Shown one piece after another: positions 21,101-32,913 of a DNA stretch of 64,000 bases. A model generated the notes under the pieces. That model saw only the letters and a list, made by a program, of their open reading frames with translations, was not told the DNA's origin and did no database searches. Each line of letters begins with the position of its first letter. The stretch's first letter is position 1. Origin of the DNA: Epinephelus fuscoguttatus (taxonomy: Eukaryota; Chordata; Actinopteri; Perciformes; Serranidae); the NCBI RefSeq assembly GCF_011397635.1, contig NC_064759.1, positions 17,756,428 through 17,820,427 of the forward strand. Reading direction: 5' to 3'. Position numbers and translations under genes: made by a program.

Positions 21101-24100
21101 CAAACTATGACGATGACACACAGGTTGTTGAATATCAGCAAAGTTTCCCTGCTTCTCTCCACTGGTTCCTGTACAGCAGGGCCGGTCTTTTTTCACTGTT
21201 ATAATAATTAAAATGCAAAAGCAGCATGTGTATACATTCAGTAGGCTGTATCTTCAGTAGCTAGCTAGCTAACCCTACACTTTCCAGGGTTTGATTTTGG
21301 TTTTGGAACAGGGAAGAAACGTATATCTTTTTCCAACCTCTCCAGGTAACGAGTGTCATTAATACACGACGTGCCCCAGGCACAACATTTAGCTCCAAAT
21401 CCACAAAACCAGCCTGAAAATGAAGGAAATCTGAAACGATTGCATTAGAGTCAATGGAGCACAGCTGTGTTGTTGTCAGACTCAGGTCAGAGCCGGCCTG
21501 ATGCTACATTATGATTGGCCAGTCTGCGTCTGGGGGCAGGACATAGTGAAGGGTCAATTACTTTTTTAGTCACAGGAATAAACAATACTTCCAAACACTT
21601 ACTGCAGCTGTAGAGGAGGTTCAGCTCCTGAACATCACTGGGACTCATTTCCAGTCTTTGACCAATAACATCCTGGAACTCTGGGTCAATGGTGATAATT
21701 GTTGATCCATTGCCATTGCTGAATGCATCTTTGCCATAATGCATCACTGAATTGTAGTCATACGGGACTCCATGGGTGGTGCTGGTTTCATTGCTGACTT
21801 TATCAAAATTATGCTCACGACCTAGATAACACATATAAAAGCCAAACATCAATTACAGCATAATGTAGGCCTATTAAAAAATCTCAAGAGCAGCATAGGT
21901 GCTTAAAGCATAATTCACTTATCACTGTTTCAACCAGTGGTTCTCAAACTTTTTCTTAAAATAATGTACCCCCTTTGAAAAAGTTTTTCAGCCATTCAAC
22001 ATTTTTGGTAGAAAAAAATAAGCAGGTACAATTCAGCAGAGAGTCAGAGTTAGGAAACAACAACCTGAAAACACTGAAATGATACATTTAAAATGTTCAG
22101 AATCCATTACAAAATTCATGGCAAACCATTTTTTTGGAATCATGCAGTGACACTAAGAAAGCATCATAGTTTCATTAAACTGCACCCTTAAGTTGCACTT
22201 TCACTTTGGTGATATGATTGTTCTAGGAATTATGAATGATTAATATTAAAAAACAAAACAAAAAAAACAATCTCACATACCCCCTGCAGTACTCCAAAGT
22301 ACCACTAGGGCTACATGCGTACCCCTTTTCAGAATTGTTTAACATATTAATTTTGACATTAATTGACTGATTAATTTGTAAATACTCTTGATAATCCTGC
22401 TTATAGTTTAACAATTACTAAACTGATTACAGGTTAATGAACGTATTGCTGAATGAATCTATTCAAGGTCCTTCATACACCTTGATGTAACACATATAAA
22501 GAAGAGGAATATTATAATGAAAGTCTTAATGAAACCTTCTTCGATGTTCTCGTAGACAATGGTCACATGCTCATCTCTGTCATGTCTGGACTGTTCATGG
22601 TAGAAGCCAAAAGCATGGAGGAACTCATGTTCAACGGTGGAAATTTCATCACAGTACCTCCCGATGGAAAGGACCTGTCCGTTGGGTAGTACTCGGCCAA
22701 TATATGAAAAACACCTACAATGGAAAAAGCACTCATCAGTAACAGCTCATCACCTTTAAACCTTAATGTAACTGATCTGACCAGGGTCTTTATTTATCAA
22801 AGCAAACGTAGAGTGAGTTAAACATCTATGCATGAGAACTTGTTCAGTTACTTGTAGGCAAAAGTAGCAAACAACTGTCATTGGAAAACATGCAAAGTAA
22901 GAAAACCAAACGTACCCGTCTAACTTTTGGACAGAAATGTAATAGGCCTCAGAGTCCCTTGGTTTGAAGTCAATGCATGACTTTAACCTGAACTGGTTGA
23001 AGGCTCTCAGGGTGACTCCTTTGGCATTTAGCTCTTCCGTTGTTCATGGACGTTATGTTACAGGAAAGAACAAAGAAATGACAATGTAAATGTAATGCAA
23101 TTGATAATCCTGCGTGTGTGCATTATTCTGAGACTCTACTCTCACAAAATTCCTCTGTGTATGCTCAGGTGGAGGGGTGGGGTGGTTGTGTTGCACAACA
23201 GGATGGTGTGAAATGATGTTGACATGACAGTAAGCCACGTCGCTTTGTTTAAATCAATGAGCTGCTGGTTTCTTTCTCCACTGAGGGGCATTGTTATGTG
23301 GCTCCTCGCTGGTTAAAGCTTCCAGCTGATTGATGCCTATTCAACCATACTGACTGGTGTACAATCGATGTCACAAATTTCAATAGTTACGTAACATGTC
23401 CCAAAGACGTGCTCCTCCTTAAATTTAGACAGACATTATTTGTTATAAACCAGAAAAAAATATATTTACCAAGGCCATTGTCCAAAACATATGCGACTGG
23501 GGAATCCCACAGGCTGTCCACATCAGTAATGGAACTCCTTTGTATCCCTGGATTCTAAGAAGATTTATAAGAAATGTGTGGGGTGACACACACAATCACA
23601 GATACATGTTTATCATTTAAGTAATTCACTACAAACTAGTCCATACCCATTGGTAGCTTTGTCACCTTCTACCTATGCCAGTCCTCAGTGCCTATGTGCA
23701 GTTTCACATAGATTGACCACGTCAGTGAGTAGAAAAACGTGGGACAGACAGAATGACTGACTGACAGAATGACACACTGACAGTTTCCGTGATTATGTAC
23801 AACATACCATACCATGACTTAGCCTAAAACTTAGAAAAAAACCCCAAAACATTGGGCCACAGGGGGAGCCACAGCGATTGGTCACATTTTAGCCATGTTT
23901 AAGCATTTTTCTGTTGTTATAGCGCCACCCAGTTGCCACTTAGAGTTAAATTTCTCCAGTCACCTTGAGGCGCCCTGTTCTACATATCTACCAAGTTTAG
24001 TAAAAATCGATATGGTGGTTAGGCCTAGATAAGCAATTAGCTCTCTAGTGGCCCCATTTTGTTTGATGGGGTCAATAATGGAGGGGTCCCCTCAGATTAT

Positions 24101-25894
24101 GTGTGGTCATATGTCTACAAAGTTGCGTGGTGATCGGTGAAACCCTTGAGATGTTATACACCTTTATGTGATGAGCCACGCCCTCCTCAATATTTATTGC
24201 CTTATAGAAGCTCAGTTTTAGTAAGTTTTCCAACTTTTGCCAAGAGGGAACTTTAGATATTGGTCCCTAGATTATGTTCACAGAGTTTCATGCAGATCGG
24301 TCAAACTTCCTAGGAAGAGATCGATCTGAAGTGTTTTTCAAAAAATTCAAAATGGCGGAAAATCTATATAACCAGAAGTTATTGAGGCAAATTTGTTCCT
24401 CGTGAGGAGAGGCATCTCTGTGCAAAGTTTCATGACTCTACGACATACGGGGCATGAGATATGCCCATTCAAAGTTTGCAATTTCAATCGGTTGCTATAG
24501 CGCCCCCCTTTGGCCAATTGATGTAATATTGCTTCATTCGCATCCTTCCATGACCCTCTACCACTGTGCCAAATTTCACATGGATTGACCAAGTCAGTGA
24601 GAAGAAAAACGTGGAACAGACACACAGACACACACATAGACAGACAGAGTTTTCGTCATTATATAGTAAGATAAGATATGCTAAACTCACCTCCAGGATA
24701 TCATCTTCCAATGAACCATCTGTGTTTTTTTGAGCAAAAAAATTAATAACTAATAGTTCACAACACTGTGAAGCCACAACAAAGCTGCTCGGCCAAACAA
24801 AACACAAAACACTCTCACCACATGAACTATTTAATGATACAAAGATTGTTGTCCTCACTCTTGTTTGCTGTTATAATGTCCTTGTCTTCACCAATATCTA
24901 CAAAAAAACAGATGAGATGCTGCCTTATAATGATACATTGATTAAATACCAATAATTGAGTTGAATTAATTTTATGAAACAAAATTAATGTTAAATAATG
25001 CAACTTACTCTTTATGAGTGCTCCATTCTGAAAAAACAAACAAACAAACAAACAGATTTATTGCATCAACATATAGCAATGTAATTCTCAGATATACAAC
25101 ATGAAATATGATGAATGGCATGGTAAATGGACGGCACTTGTATAGCGCCTTTGTTGTCATATGACCTCTCAAAGTGCTTTTTATACTACGAATCACATTC
25201 ACACACCGGTGGCCGAGGCCGCCATACAAGGTACCACTTGCCACTTGTGAGTGCCAACACACTCACATACCAATGGAAAAGCCATCAGGAGCAAACTGGG
25301 GTTCAGTATCTTGCTCAAGGATACTTTGACATGCGGACTGGAGGAACCGGGGATCAAACTGCTGATTAGTGGACAACAACCTCTTCACATGATTGCATGA
25401 TTGCATTTCTGTGCTACGCTGGTCTAAAATGAAAATGTACACAATTTGAAGTCAGGCGGCCTCAAAGCTCATGATTCTGAAGTTTTTCAAATGTGTCATA
25501 AAGTCCAATTTTCCATCAAAATAAATACTTTGTTATTCATTCATTAAATTTAAGGTAATAAAAAGTACTTAAGAAAATGTGAAATTTGTAGCATTAAATA
25601 CGTCATAATTTATGCTGGTCTAAAAGGAAAATGTACTCAATTTGAAGTCAGACCGCCTCATAGCTCATGATTCTGAGGTTTTTCAAATGTGTCTTAAAGT
25701 CCAATTGTCCACCAAAATAAATACTTTGTTATCCATTCATTCAATTTTAGGTAATTAAAACACCTAAGAAAATGTGTAGGATAAAATACGTCATAATTTG
25801 ACAGAAAGCAAAACAGTAAAGTCACTCTTACTGGGTTTGGGGAGAATGCTGCTGAAACTGCCAAGTTCACAACAAGGAAAATGCAGCCTTTCAT
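15049..25894 (-). CDS. Meprin-like astacin metalloprotease with repeat-encoded mucin stalk
   Basis: A secreted or membrane-tethered zinc endopeptidase of the meprin family. Fifteen coding exons close in phase (952 residues): 25894-25832, 25027-25009, 24897-24859, 24719-24691, 23554-23470, 23033-22916, 22714-22536, 21821-21603, 20517-20356, 17864-17634, 17503-17054, 16937-16764, 16611-16506, 16379-15474 and 15127-15049. The signal peptide is at 1-16. In the pro-part, LEDD (44-47) stands where meprins have the FxGD aspartate switch, and activation after QR (55-56) is plausible. The astacin domain is at 57-253 with zinc motif [12 protein letters not shown] (147-158) and Met-turn SVMHY. MAM spans about 260-430 and MATH about 432-590. 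A Thr/Pro/His repeat stalk follows at about 629-926, then a hydrophobic tail. There is no EGF module, no basic stop-transfer and no cytoplasmic tail, unlike classical meprins. The exon ending at 16764 has a GC donor. Alpha or beta type is undecided. Confidence 0.88.
15500..16345 (-). repeat. Coding 18-bp minisatellite: about 45 hexapeptide repeats
   Basis: This array lies inside the 906-base exon of the meprin-like gene. Read on the minus strand in the gene's frame, it gives 42 clear units of TTHPHP or TTHPEN (rarely TTHPEI or TTHPES) and about three degenerate ones. Twelve TTHPEN units create the N-glycosylation sequon N-T-T, and every unit offers threonines for O-glycosylation. Because 18 is a multiple of 3, unit gain or loss keeps the frame. 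Both strands therefore stay open, which produces a false frame on the plus strand. Confidence 0.9.
18200..19985 (+). mobile_element. Decayed Tc1/mariner transposon
   Basis: The left end CACTATATGGACAAAAGTAT is preceded by TA (18198-18199). The right end is an inverted relative (ATACTTGTGTCCATATCATG) followed by TA (19986-19987). Frame fragments on the plus strand (19168-19711, for example [16 protein letters not shown] and [15 protein letters not shown]) are Tc1 transposase, broken by frameshifts and missing parts. A LINE fragment has been inserted at 18493-19106. The element sits in the meprin-like intron between 17864 and 20356 and is antisense to that gene. Confidence 0.9.
18493..19106 (-). 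mobile_element. 5'-truncated LINE inserted into the Tc1 element
   Basis: The minus strand encodes the C-terminal part of a non-LTR reverse-transcriptase polyprotein ([20 protein letters not shown], then [20 protein letters not shown]). Its 3' end is a short hexanucleotide tail of CGAGTA type. A perfect 9-bp target duplication CGATAAGAC lies at 18484-18492 and 19107-19115. The frame is close to intact across about 190 codons, which suggests a fairly recent insertion. It is the same family as the copy at 31513-32688. Confidence 0.85.
23690..24665. repeat. Interspersed repeat with two related ends
   Basis: Two related blocks, near 23700-23800 and 24565-24660, share TTTCACATGGATTGACCA, CGTCAGTGAG and AACGTGG with runs of CAGACAGA. 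The stretch between contains the A-TAGCGCC-ACC type phrases frequent in fish repeats. It fills the intron between the 29-base exon (24691) and the exon starting at 23554. No coding frame was recognised. The class is uncertain. Confidence 0.5.
25115..25805. repeat. Interspersed repeat followed by a 196-bp tandem duplication
   Basis: The part from 25115 to about 25380 (GTAAATGGACGGCACTTGTA, then TAGCGCCTTT) is a common fish interspersed repeat. After it, a unit starting GCTGGTCTAAAA is present at 25418 and again at 25614, giving a period of 196 bp. The two copies are nearly identical apart from small changes. Both lie in the first coding intron of the meprin-like gene. Confidence 0.65.
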
Positions 25895-26165
25895 CCTTGC
25901 AGTGCGTCTTGGACCAAACTTAAATCATACAACAGAGGTTATATGAAGAAACATGAAAACCTCAAAGACATATTTACTATTACTGAAACACAATAAAGCA
26001 TCTATAGATTTTTCATTTAACATCATCTGAAATACCCGTTGTTTAACTTGTATCTATAGAGGATAAAAAAAATGCCCATCAGTATTTACCTGCAGCAGGC
26101 CCGATGGTCTGTTCCTCAACTGCACGCAAGATGCTTAGGCTGTGACAAGGGCTTTTTAGTGGGCA
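25895..26165 (-). promoter_or_regulatory. Meprin-like promoter and 5' UTR exons
   Basis: The start codon is at 25894-25892. Just upstream, an acceptor (ATTTAAG|T at 25919/25918) is paired with a strong donor CTGCAG|GTAAAT at 26090/26089, giving an untranslated first exon that runs from about 26125 to 26090. A TATA-like CTAAAAAG lies about 25-30 bases before that start, near 26150-26157 on the minus strand. Confidence 0.55.
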
Positions 26166-27050
26166 TGGCGAAAACAAAAAAAGGTTTTATACTTCCCGAC
26201 AATTGTAGACAACTGTAGTCCTGCAGCATTGTTTAAATTCTTTCCAAATACAATGGCTGTTGTAGTTGCAATGCTGTCAAGATTAACATCTTTGTCATTG
26301 TCACTCGTCAGGCCATGAGCTTCCAACACATTATCAGAACCAGAATCAGAATTGGTTTTATTGCCAAGTAGGTTTTCACATGAATATAAAATATATAAAA
26401 AATACAGAGTAATTAGAAGCATACGTATAAAAAGGAAATAATATAAACAATTAAATATAAAATCGGAATGCAAATAATAATATAAAAAGTAGAAAAAATA
26501 TGTACACTGTAAACATGAATAGGGTCGCCTACAGCCCTGTGGTGGTGAGTCGTGTTTTGCCTCCAGCTAATAAAATGACATTGTGACGTTGGCCTTTAAA
26601 AGGGTCTATTAGACTTCATAGAAGTGGAACTCTTACACTCTTGTCACAGAGTAATGCAATAGACAAGCAAAAGTCAATTGGTGTTAAAATATCTGTATAC
26701 ACCACCATGACAAACCTGTGTTAAGACTCATGGCTAATAGTTTTGGTATTTGGTAAGGTATTATTTACTGAGAGGGTGTCTGAATGAACAGGTCTGCCAA
26801 CTCTTCAGCTTAGTTTGTAGTGAGCTCAGGGTATCTGTGAAGTCATTTTATGAGTAGGCCTTCTGTGACATAACCCACCACAGGGGTCAGGATCATCACT
26901 CCAAAAAATCATGACCAGTAAGGAGTAAATATGGTTGATCAGTTTAATAGCCATGTCCAGACACCATCGGCTGATTGATGATGCTGAGTTCATTTAAGAA
27001 GTTGAAACCAAGCGGCAACCTCCAGGGCTTAAAAATGGAGTCAACACAAA
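26166..27050. other. Intergenic, no gene seen
   Basis: AT-rich sequence. A phrase near 26335-26375 (CAGAATCAGAATTGGTTTTA) is a widespread fish repeat tail. I see no supportable frame or RNA gene. Confidence 0.4.
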
Positions 27051-27565
27051 AACACATTCTCACCCCAACCTTGTCACACATTGATGTTCTGGTCATGGAC
27101 CTTCCACATCCTAATACTTCGTGCAGGGTGCCCCAGGGTGTGTTGGTTGTTGACATTCTGGGACACAGTGTCAAGTTCTCTTCTTCCAAGAAACACTTGC
27201 ATTTTCACAGGAAATTTACTGTTTACATACAGTCTCTTTCAAAGTAAATGCACTACGTTGGTACAACACAGCAAACTGACTTTTTTTCCCGTCAACAACA
27301 AAAACACGTGGTTAGGTTTAGGAAAAAGAATAGGGTTTAGCTTCAGAATGTTACAGGATGCGAACACCACTCTCTCGGGTGAAAGTCAGTGTTTGTTGGA
27401 CCCATCCACCCCCACTCGGACTTTCACCGCCTTAACTTTCGTCCTTGTTCCACCATGTTTCCCCCTGATGATATTATGGAACACCTTTTTTCGTTGGTTT
27501 CTGACGCCGCAAGTCACTGCCCAAGCGCCGGATTTCAACGACTTTGCAACTCCTGTCTGAACTTT
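27050..27565 (+). repeat. Interspersed repeat family A, copy 1
   Basis: This sequence is shared with about 36650-37250 and 50395-51060. Common landmarks in order are the CACATTGATGTTCTGGTCAT region, GTTGGTTGTTGAC, TACATACAGTCTCTTT, GTGTTTGTTGGACCCA, then GCCGCAAGTCACTGCCCA. Copy 1 lacks the segment around CCGTTAAACTATAA that the other two retain. There is no transposase frame. The class is unknown. Confidence 0.7.
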
Positions 27566-27751
27566 TGCTATTTTTAATGATTGTTTTTTTTAAATTGTAA
27601 ATCAAGTAATTTTAAGTAATTTTTCCTTTATTGTTTTATTGTAAATCTGTATTCTTTATTATGTTTATATTTTATTGCTCTGTAAAGCACTTTGAATTGC
27701 TCTGGTGTATGAAATGTGCTATACAAATAAAGTTGCCTTGCCTTATGTCTA

Positions 27752-28176
27752 AAGGTGCAGACACACCAAACCGACATCAAAGAACTAGTGGCGACGAAAG
27801 CCAGCTGTTGTGTCGTCTACATCGCCTCACGTCCCCCTGTGTCAGTTGCATATGAACACACTACACGGACTACATCCGATGGCCAAGTAGCATGTACGTT
27901 CTGTGCCTGCGTGAAAAAAGCGGAGTGACAGAGTGGTACATCCTGTCAGCTGAGGGGTTTCCTGTTTGTGCAGCCGAGCACCGCAGCATCTCCATGGACT
28001 ATTACATCCAGACGGTCCCGGTGTTTCCTCCGCACGCTCCACTTCACTCAGCTTCACTCAGCTTCACTCAGCTGCCCGATAAACCCGCTGCTTCTTTCCA
28101 CTTTAACCTGAATAACAAACCAGGGCTCGGTGCTCCGGTTGGATCCAACCGTCTGCTTGGTGTGTCAGGGCCTTAA
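27752..28176. mobile_element. MITE with CTGACACACCAA-type inverted ends
   Basis: The left end AAGGTGCAGACACACCAAAC and the inverted right end (in reverse, AAGGCCCTGACACACCAAGC) match over about 26 bases with few changes. The interior includes a triple TTCACTCAGC repeat near 28040-28070. No clear target duplication was found. A related phrase occurs near 50330, so the family is repeated in the window. Confidence 0.65.
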
Positions 28177-29277
28177 GCTTAAGAAACAGGAGAATGGTCT
28201 CAAAAGAACCCTTAATCCTTCGGTTTATCAAAACAAATAGAAAAAGAAAGAAAGAAAGAGAGAAACAAGGATAACTTGGGTGACATGGGAAAAATAATTT
28301 GTTTAATAAGGTTTGTACAAAACAACTGAAAATAGTGAAAGAGAAGAGTTAAAGCAGGTGCTTTAGCATGTCCAGCTATAATAACATTAAAAAACAAAGC
28401 CTTTCAAATGTCACGATTTATTACTTTTCTATTCTATGTGTCATTATGAATTGAATATATTTGTGTATTCGAGTAGATGATCAGTCAGACAGAGGTAAAA
28501 AATGAAGGAGTGGTGACTGCGCTTTTTCCCATGCCTTCAGAAGAGGTAAGGGTTTTTACTGGTTTTGTAATACAAGATTTTCCACATTCTTTGGCTCACA
28601 GTGTCCAATGAACCATTACATCTTTCAACATACCCATATGTATTTTGTTTTTTTCTGCAACCTTTGTCTGTCAGCTGCATCTCTGATGGCTGGTTTAGCC
28701 GGGTGCCCCTATCATCTTTTCTGCATCGCAGTCACATGACTCAGGGGGTTAGGCTCAGCCAGGTCTCAGCTGCTTAGCACAAGACTTGGTAAAGCTGTAA
28801 ATCAAAGAAAGAAACAGGTGTGTCATATTTCTAGTCATATGTTTTTTGCTTGGGCTGATGTCAAAAAGATAAACATGTCTTTAACATGAAATATTATTTG
28901 TGAAGAAATTTCAGGCCAAATTACATGAACATGTAAACATGCAAAAATGAAGATTATTTCCCATTTGATGTAGCAGTGCAGCTTTAACAACAAGCAGATA
29001 CATAAAATATCCAGTGTAACTACTGTACTGTACGTTAAAGGTGCTTAAGGGAAAATTTAAGGGGAGGCCTGGGTTTTTTAAGTACTATAACACATACTCT
29101 TGAAGCACAGCATGAATTTCCATCAGCTCTCATGGCACTGAACCACAGAATTTTAATGGATGCCATGCTGTATTTCCTTCACATGATTTAAATAGTGTAG
29201 ACGATTAAATGGCATTTAACTAAGCTATTCAGCTCAGGTCTAATTTTAAGACAGTAGGGTCAGGATGCAATTGCAAG
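28177..29277. other. Intergenic, no gene seen
   Basis: AT-rich unique-looking sequence without a supportable frame, RNA gene or transposon end. An A-rich/GAAA-type simple stretch lies near 28240-28265. Confidence 0.4.
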
Positions 29278-29595
29278 TCACATGATGGTGCAGTGGTTAG
29301 CATTGTCACCTCACAGCAAGAGGATTCCTGGTTCAAAGCTGGGGAGGAGGATGCGAACCCTGGGGTGGGAGTGCTTGCATGTTCTATCTGTGTGTCAGCA
29401 TGGATTTTCCTCCCACAGTTCGGTTAATTGGTGACTCTAAATTGGCTGTAGGTGTGAATGTGAGTGTAAATGGTTGTCTGTCTCTATGTGTCAGCCCTGT
29501 GATAGTCTGGTGACCTGTCCAGGGCGTATCCTGCCTCTCTCCCAATGTCTCCCTGGCGACGCTAAACGGATGAGTGGTTACGGAAAATGAATAAA
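29278..29595 (+). repeat. SINE-like repeat family, copy 1
   Basis: It starts with GTGCAGTGGTTAGCATTGTC and CCTCACAGCAAGAGG and continues through GGTGACTCTAAATTGG and GTGTGAATGTGAGTGT. It ends with CCTGTCCAGGG-type sequence and GGTTACGGAAAATGAAT. This is a very common fish interspersed repeat. Two more copies follow, one inverted at 29741-30067 and one truncated at 34225-34475. Copies 1 and 2 form a potential long hairpin. Confidence 0.75.
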
Positions 29596-29740
29596 TTAAG
29601 TTTTAATCTGAGTGTGGCAGTGAAAGAGTACTCAAGTTGATCTCGTTGACGTCAGCAACACGTCGGATGACACTTCTGAAGAAGACTGGAGTCACAAGCC
29701 CCTTTTACACTGCTGGATTTTCTGCGAATGTTGGGCCATT

Positions 29741-30067
29741 TTGCCGGCAAGCTGGGGGTCATGGAGCCCCTCCCAGCTGACATTGGGCAAGAGGCAGGGC
29801 ACACCCTGGACAGGTCGCCAGACTATCACAGGGCTGACACATAGAGACAGACAACCATTCACACTCACATTCACACCTAGGGGCAATTTAGAGTTAACCT
29901 GCATGTCTTTGGACTGTGGGAGGAAGCCAGAGTACCTGGAGAAAACCCACGCTGACACAGGGAGAACATGCTAACTCTGCACAGAAGGGCTCCCCAAGCC
30001 CAGGTTCAAACCAAGAACCCTTTTACTGTGAGGCGACAATGCTAACCACTGCACCACTGTGCCACCC
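29741..30067 (-). repeat. SINE-like repeat family, copy 2 (inverted)
   Basis: The reverse complement of this block matches copy 1 along its length, including the CAGTGGTTAGCATTGTCGCC head near 30050 and the CCTGTCCAGGGTG region near 29805. It retains the CTCCCTGTGTCAGCGTGGGT segment that copy 1 has lost in part. It lies about 145 bp from copy 1 in opposite orientation. Confidence 0.75.
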
Positions 30068-31500
30068 CTTCTGTGTAAACTTAAAATTAAATTGAAAAGT
30101 CGAAAAGTCAAAAATTTTCAATCATAATAATATTTTATAAACTTGCTTGAACTGCCCCATGCCACACTGTTAATGTTGCTCATGCAGCTTTGTGTTTCAT
30201 GCCACCTGCACCAGAGTATGACTCTGTACACATATCCCGCTGTTGAAGGACAGCTTTAAAAACCTGTTTCGGCTTGAACAGGACCACAAACAACAAATGT
30301 GGGAATACAGCCTTATCACACCACCACTCACACACACCTGACTGAGAGCAGTCACAATGACTTAAACTGTTCAGTTGTTGATGACCTGCTACATGAGAAA
30401 CATGTCAAACGTCTTCTCCTGTAAGCCTGTTTCTTCATTTGATGCTTCCAGTGAAGTTCCTTTAACTGACCCTGACAAAGAAATGCACAGTATTAATTCT
30501 CATAAACAGATCTCAGGCAGGTCAAACACCCTGCACCCTCTCTGTTCTAAACAAAGCTTTATAAAACACCAGTAACATATATACAAATGGACCAATCACT
30601 ATATAGAACATATGAAAATCCATCGTGAACTAATGTGTAATTTTCTCCAGCTGACTTCTGAAACATGTCATGAGATCAAAATTATGATAATTATACATTT
30701 TTTATAAGCAATTATAATACAAATAGAGATGGTTGTGAAGTACCAAGCTGTTGTTGGCCTTTGTTTCTCTTTCAGAGTGGCTGATGTGTGAAAGGAATGA
30801 AAGGAACAAGAAGTTACAATCAGTACATCTGTTACAGTGTCTTTATGTATGAAGGTTTGTCATTCTTATTATTCCATTTATCTGTGCAAACGGAACGGCT
30901 AAGGCTTGATGTTTTGCATTTTCTTGGACAGGAGCTCATGTTGACAGAATTATCTCTCATCCATCTCACTCTTGTTTGAATACTGATTAGACTTTGCGTG
31001 CACTCCTTCTGTACATGTCATAAGACTGAAACTTGATATGATCAGTATCATACAAGCCTTTTCTTCTGCAAACTGCTGTGTCATTGCTTCAAACTCACTG
31101 TATCACACTAATATAAAGATGTCCTGTGGTCACATTCTTACCAATCTGCCCTTAAACCCCTCAAAACTTCGTACAAAAGCAACATTCAAGGTAAAAGCTG
31201 AGAAATCAATGCTTCCCTAGGTATTACTTATTTAGAGTTTTACAATCAGAACTCAACTAATCAACTTCATTGGGACAGTGTGGGTGTGATTTGATCAGAT
31301 TTTCTGTGGCAACAACAACAAACAACTCATTAGACGATCGCAGATAAAAACACATATCAAGAAATCTAGCATTTTTCACATGATGACTAAAACATTAACT
31401 GATGTCAGCAGGAAATGTCGTGTTCGTTCTGGAACACAGCGCTCCTAGTTAGGAGCTAAGATATAAAAACTCAGCTAAAAATTTCCTTTGGTACAAAGAC
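30068..31500. other. Intergenic, no gene seen
   Basis: Unique-looking AT-rich DNA. The short open frames here show neither homology that I recognise nor codon-like bias, and I see no splice-consistent exon chain. Confidence 0.35.
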
Positions 31501-31512
31501 GAAAGAAAGTTA

Positions 31513-32688
31513 CTCGTACTCATACTCGTACTCGTACTCGTCATCCTGTGCTTATCCGGGTCCAGGTCGCGGGGGCAGCAGCCTCAGTGAAGAAGCCCAG
31601 ACACATCCTCTCCTCAGTCATTTTCGTCAGCTCTTCTGAGGGAATCCCGAGGCATTCCCAGGCCAGCCAGGCGATGTAATCCCCCCAGCGTGTCCTGGGG
31701 CGGCCCCGAGGTCTCCTCCTGGTTGAACATGCCTGAAACACCTCCCAAGGGAGGCGTCCAGAATGCATCCTTACCAGATGCCCAAACCACCTCAACTGGC
31801 TCCTCTCGATGTGGAGGAGCAGCGGCTCTACTCCGAGTCCCTCCCGGATGTCCGAGCTCCTCACCCTATCCCTAAGGCTGAGCCCAGCCACCCTGCAGAG
31901 GAAACTCATTTCGGCCGCTCGCGATCTCGTTCTTTTGGTCACTACCCAGAGCTCGTGACCATAGGTGAAGGTTGGAACGTAGATCGACTGGTAAATTGAG
32001 AACTTTACTTTCTGGCTAAGCTCCCTTTTCACCACAATGGACTGGTTAAGCGCCTGCATCACTGCTGACGCTGCCCCAATCTGCCTGTCAATCTCCCACT
32101 CCATCCTACCCTCACTTGTGAACAAGATCCCGAGATACTTAAACTCCTCCACCTGAGACAGGACCTCCCCCCCGACCTGGAGTGGGCAATCCCCCCTTTT
32201 CCGGCTGAGGACCATGGCCTCAGACTTGGAGGTGCTGATTCTCATCCCAGCCGCTTCACACTCAGCTGCAAACCGTCCCAGTGAGAGCTAGAGGTCACTG
32301 TTCGATGGAGCTAGGAGGACCACGTCATCCGCAAAAAGCAGGGATAAAATCCTCCCGTCACTGAACCTGACCCCCTCCACCACTTGGCTGCGCCTAGAAA
32401 TTCTGTCCATGAAAGTTATGAACAGAGCTGGTGACAAAGGGCAGCCCTGGCGGAGTCCAACCCTTACCAGGAACAGGTTCGACTTACTGCCGGCTACGCA
32501 AACCAGACTCACGCTCCTTCGGTACAGGGACTGGATGGCCCTTAGCAAGGGGCCACCAACCCCATACTCCCGGAGCACCCCCCACAGGATGCCCTTGGGG
32601 ACACGGTCTTAAGCCTTCTCCAAATCTACAAAACACGTGGACTGGTTGGGCAAACTCCCATGCCCCCTCCTTTGTTTGTTTTTTTCAA
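31513..32688 (-). mobile_element. 5'-truncated LINE with 12-bp target duplication
   Basis: The minus strand carries reverse transcriptase. The fragment at 32578-32288 includes GLRQGCPLSPALF and the catalytic FADDV box. It is followed in another frame (32245-31541) by [20 protein letters not shown] and [18 protein letters not shown] frameshift or stop near 32280 separates them. A perfect target duplication GAAAGAAAGTTA lies at 31501-31512 and 32689-32700, and a CGAGTA-type hexamer tail marks the 3' end. It is the same family as 18493-19106 but longer. Confidence 0.9.
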
Positions 32689-32913
32689 GAAAGAAAGTTA
32701 AATTGAACAAAAAGTATCATATGAATGGACAGCAAAACAACAACAACAAAAAACAAAATGCTTTTATCACACTTACATTGTTACAGTTATTAACTGGATA
32801 TTCTCCCTTTACATAACTCTCACAGTGAGTGATACATTAAGATCAAAAAGAGTCACAGTTTATTAAAGCTGGTTATTAAAGCTACAGTGACATAGGATTA
32901 AATAAATCAGTGT

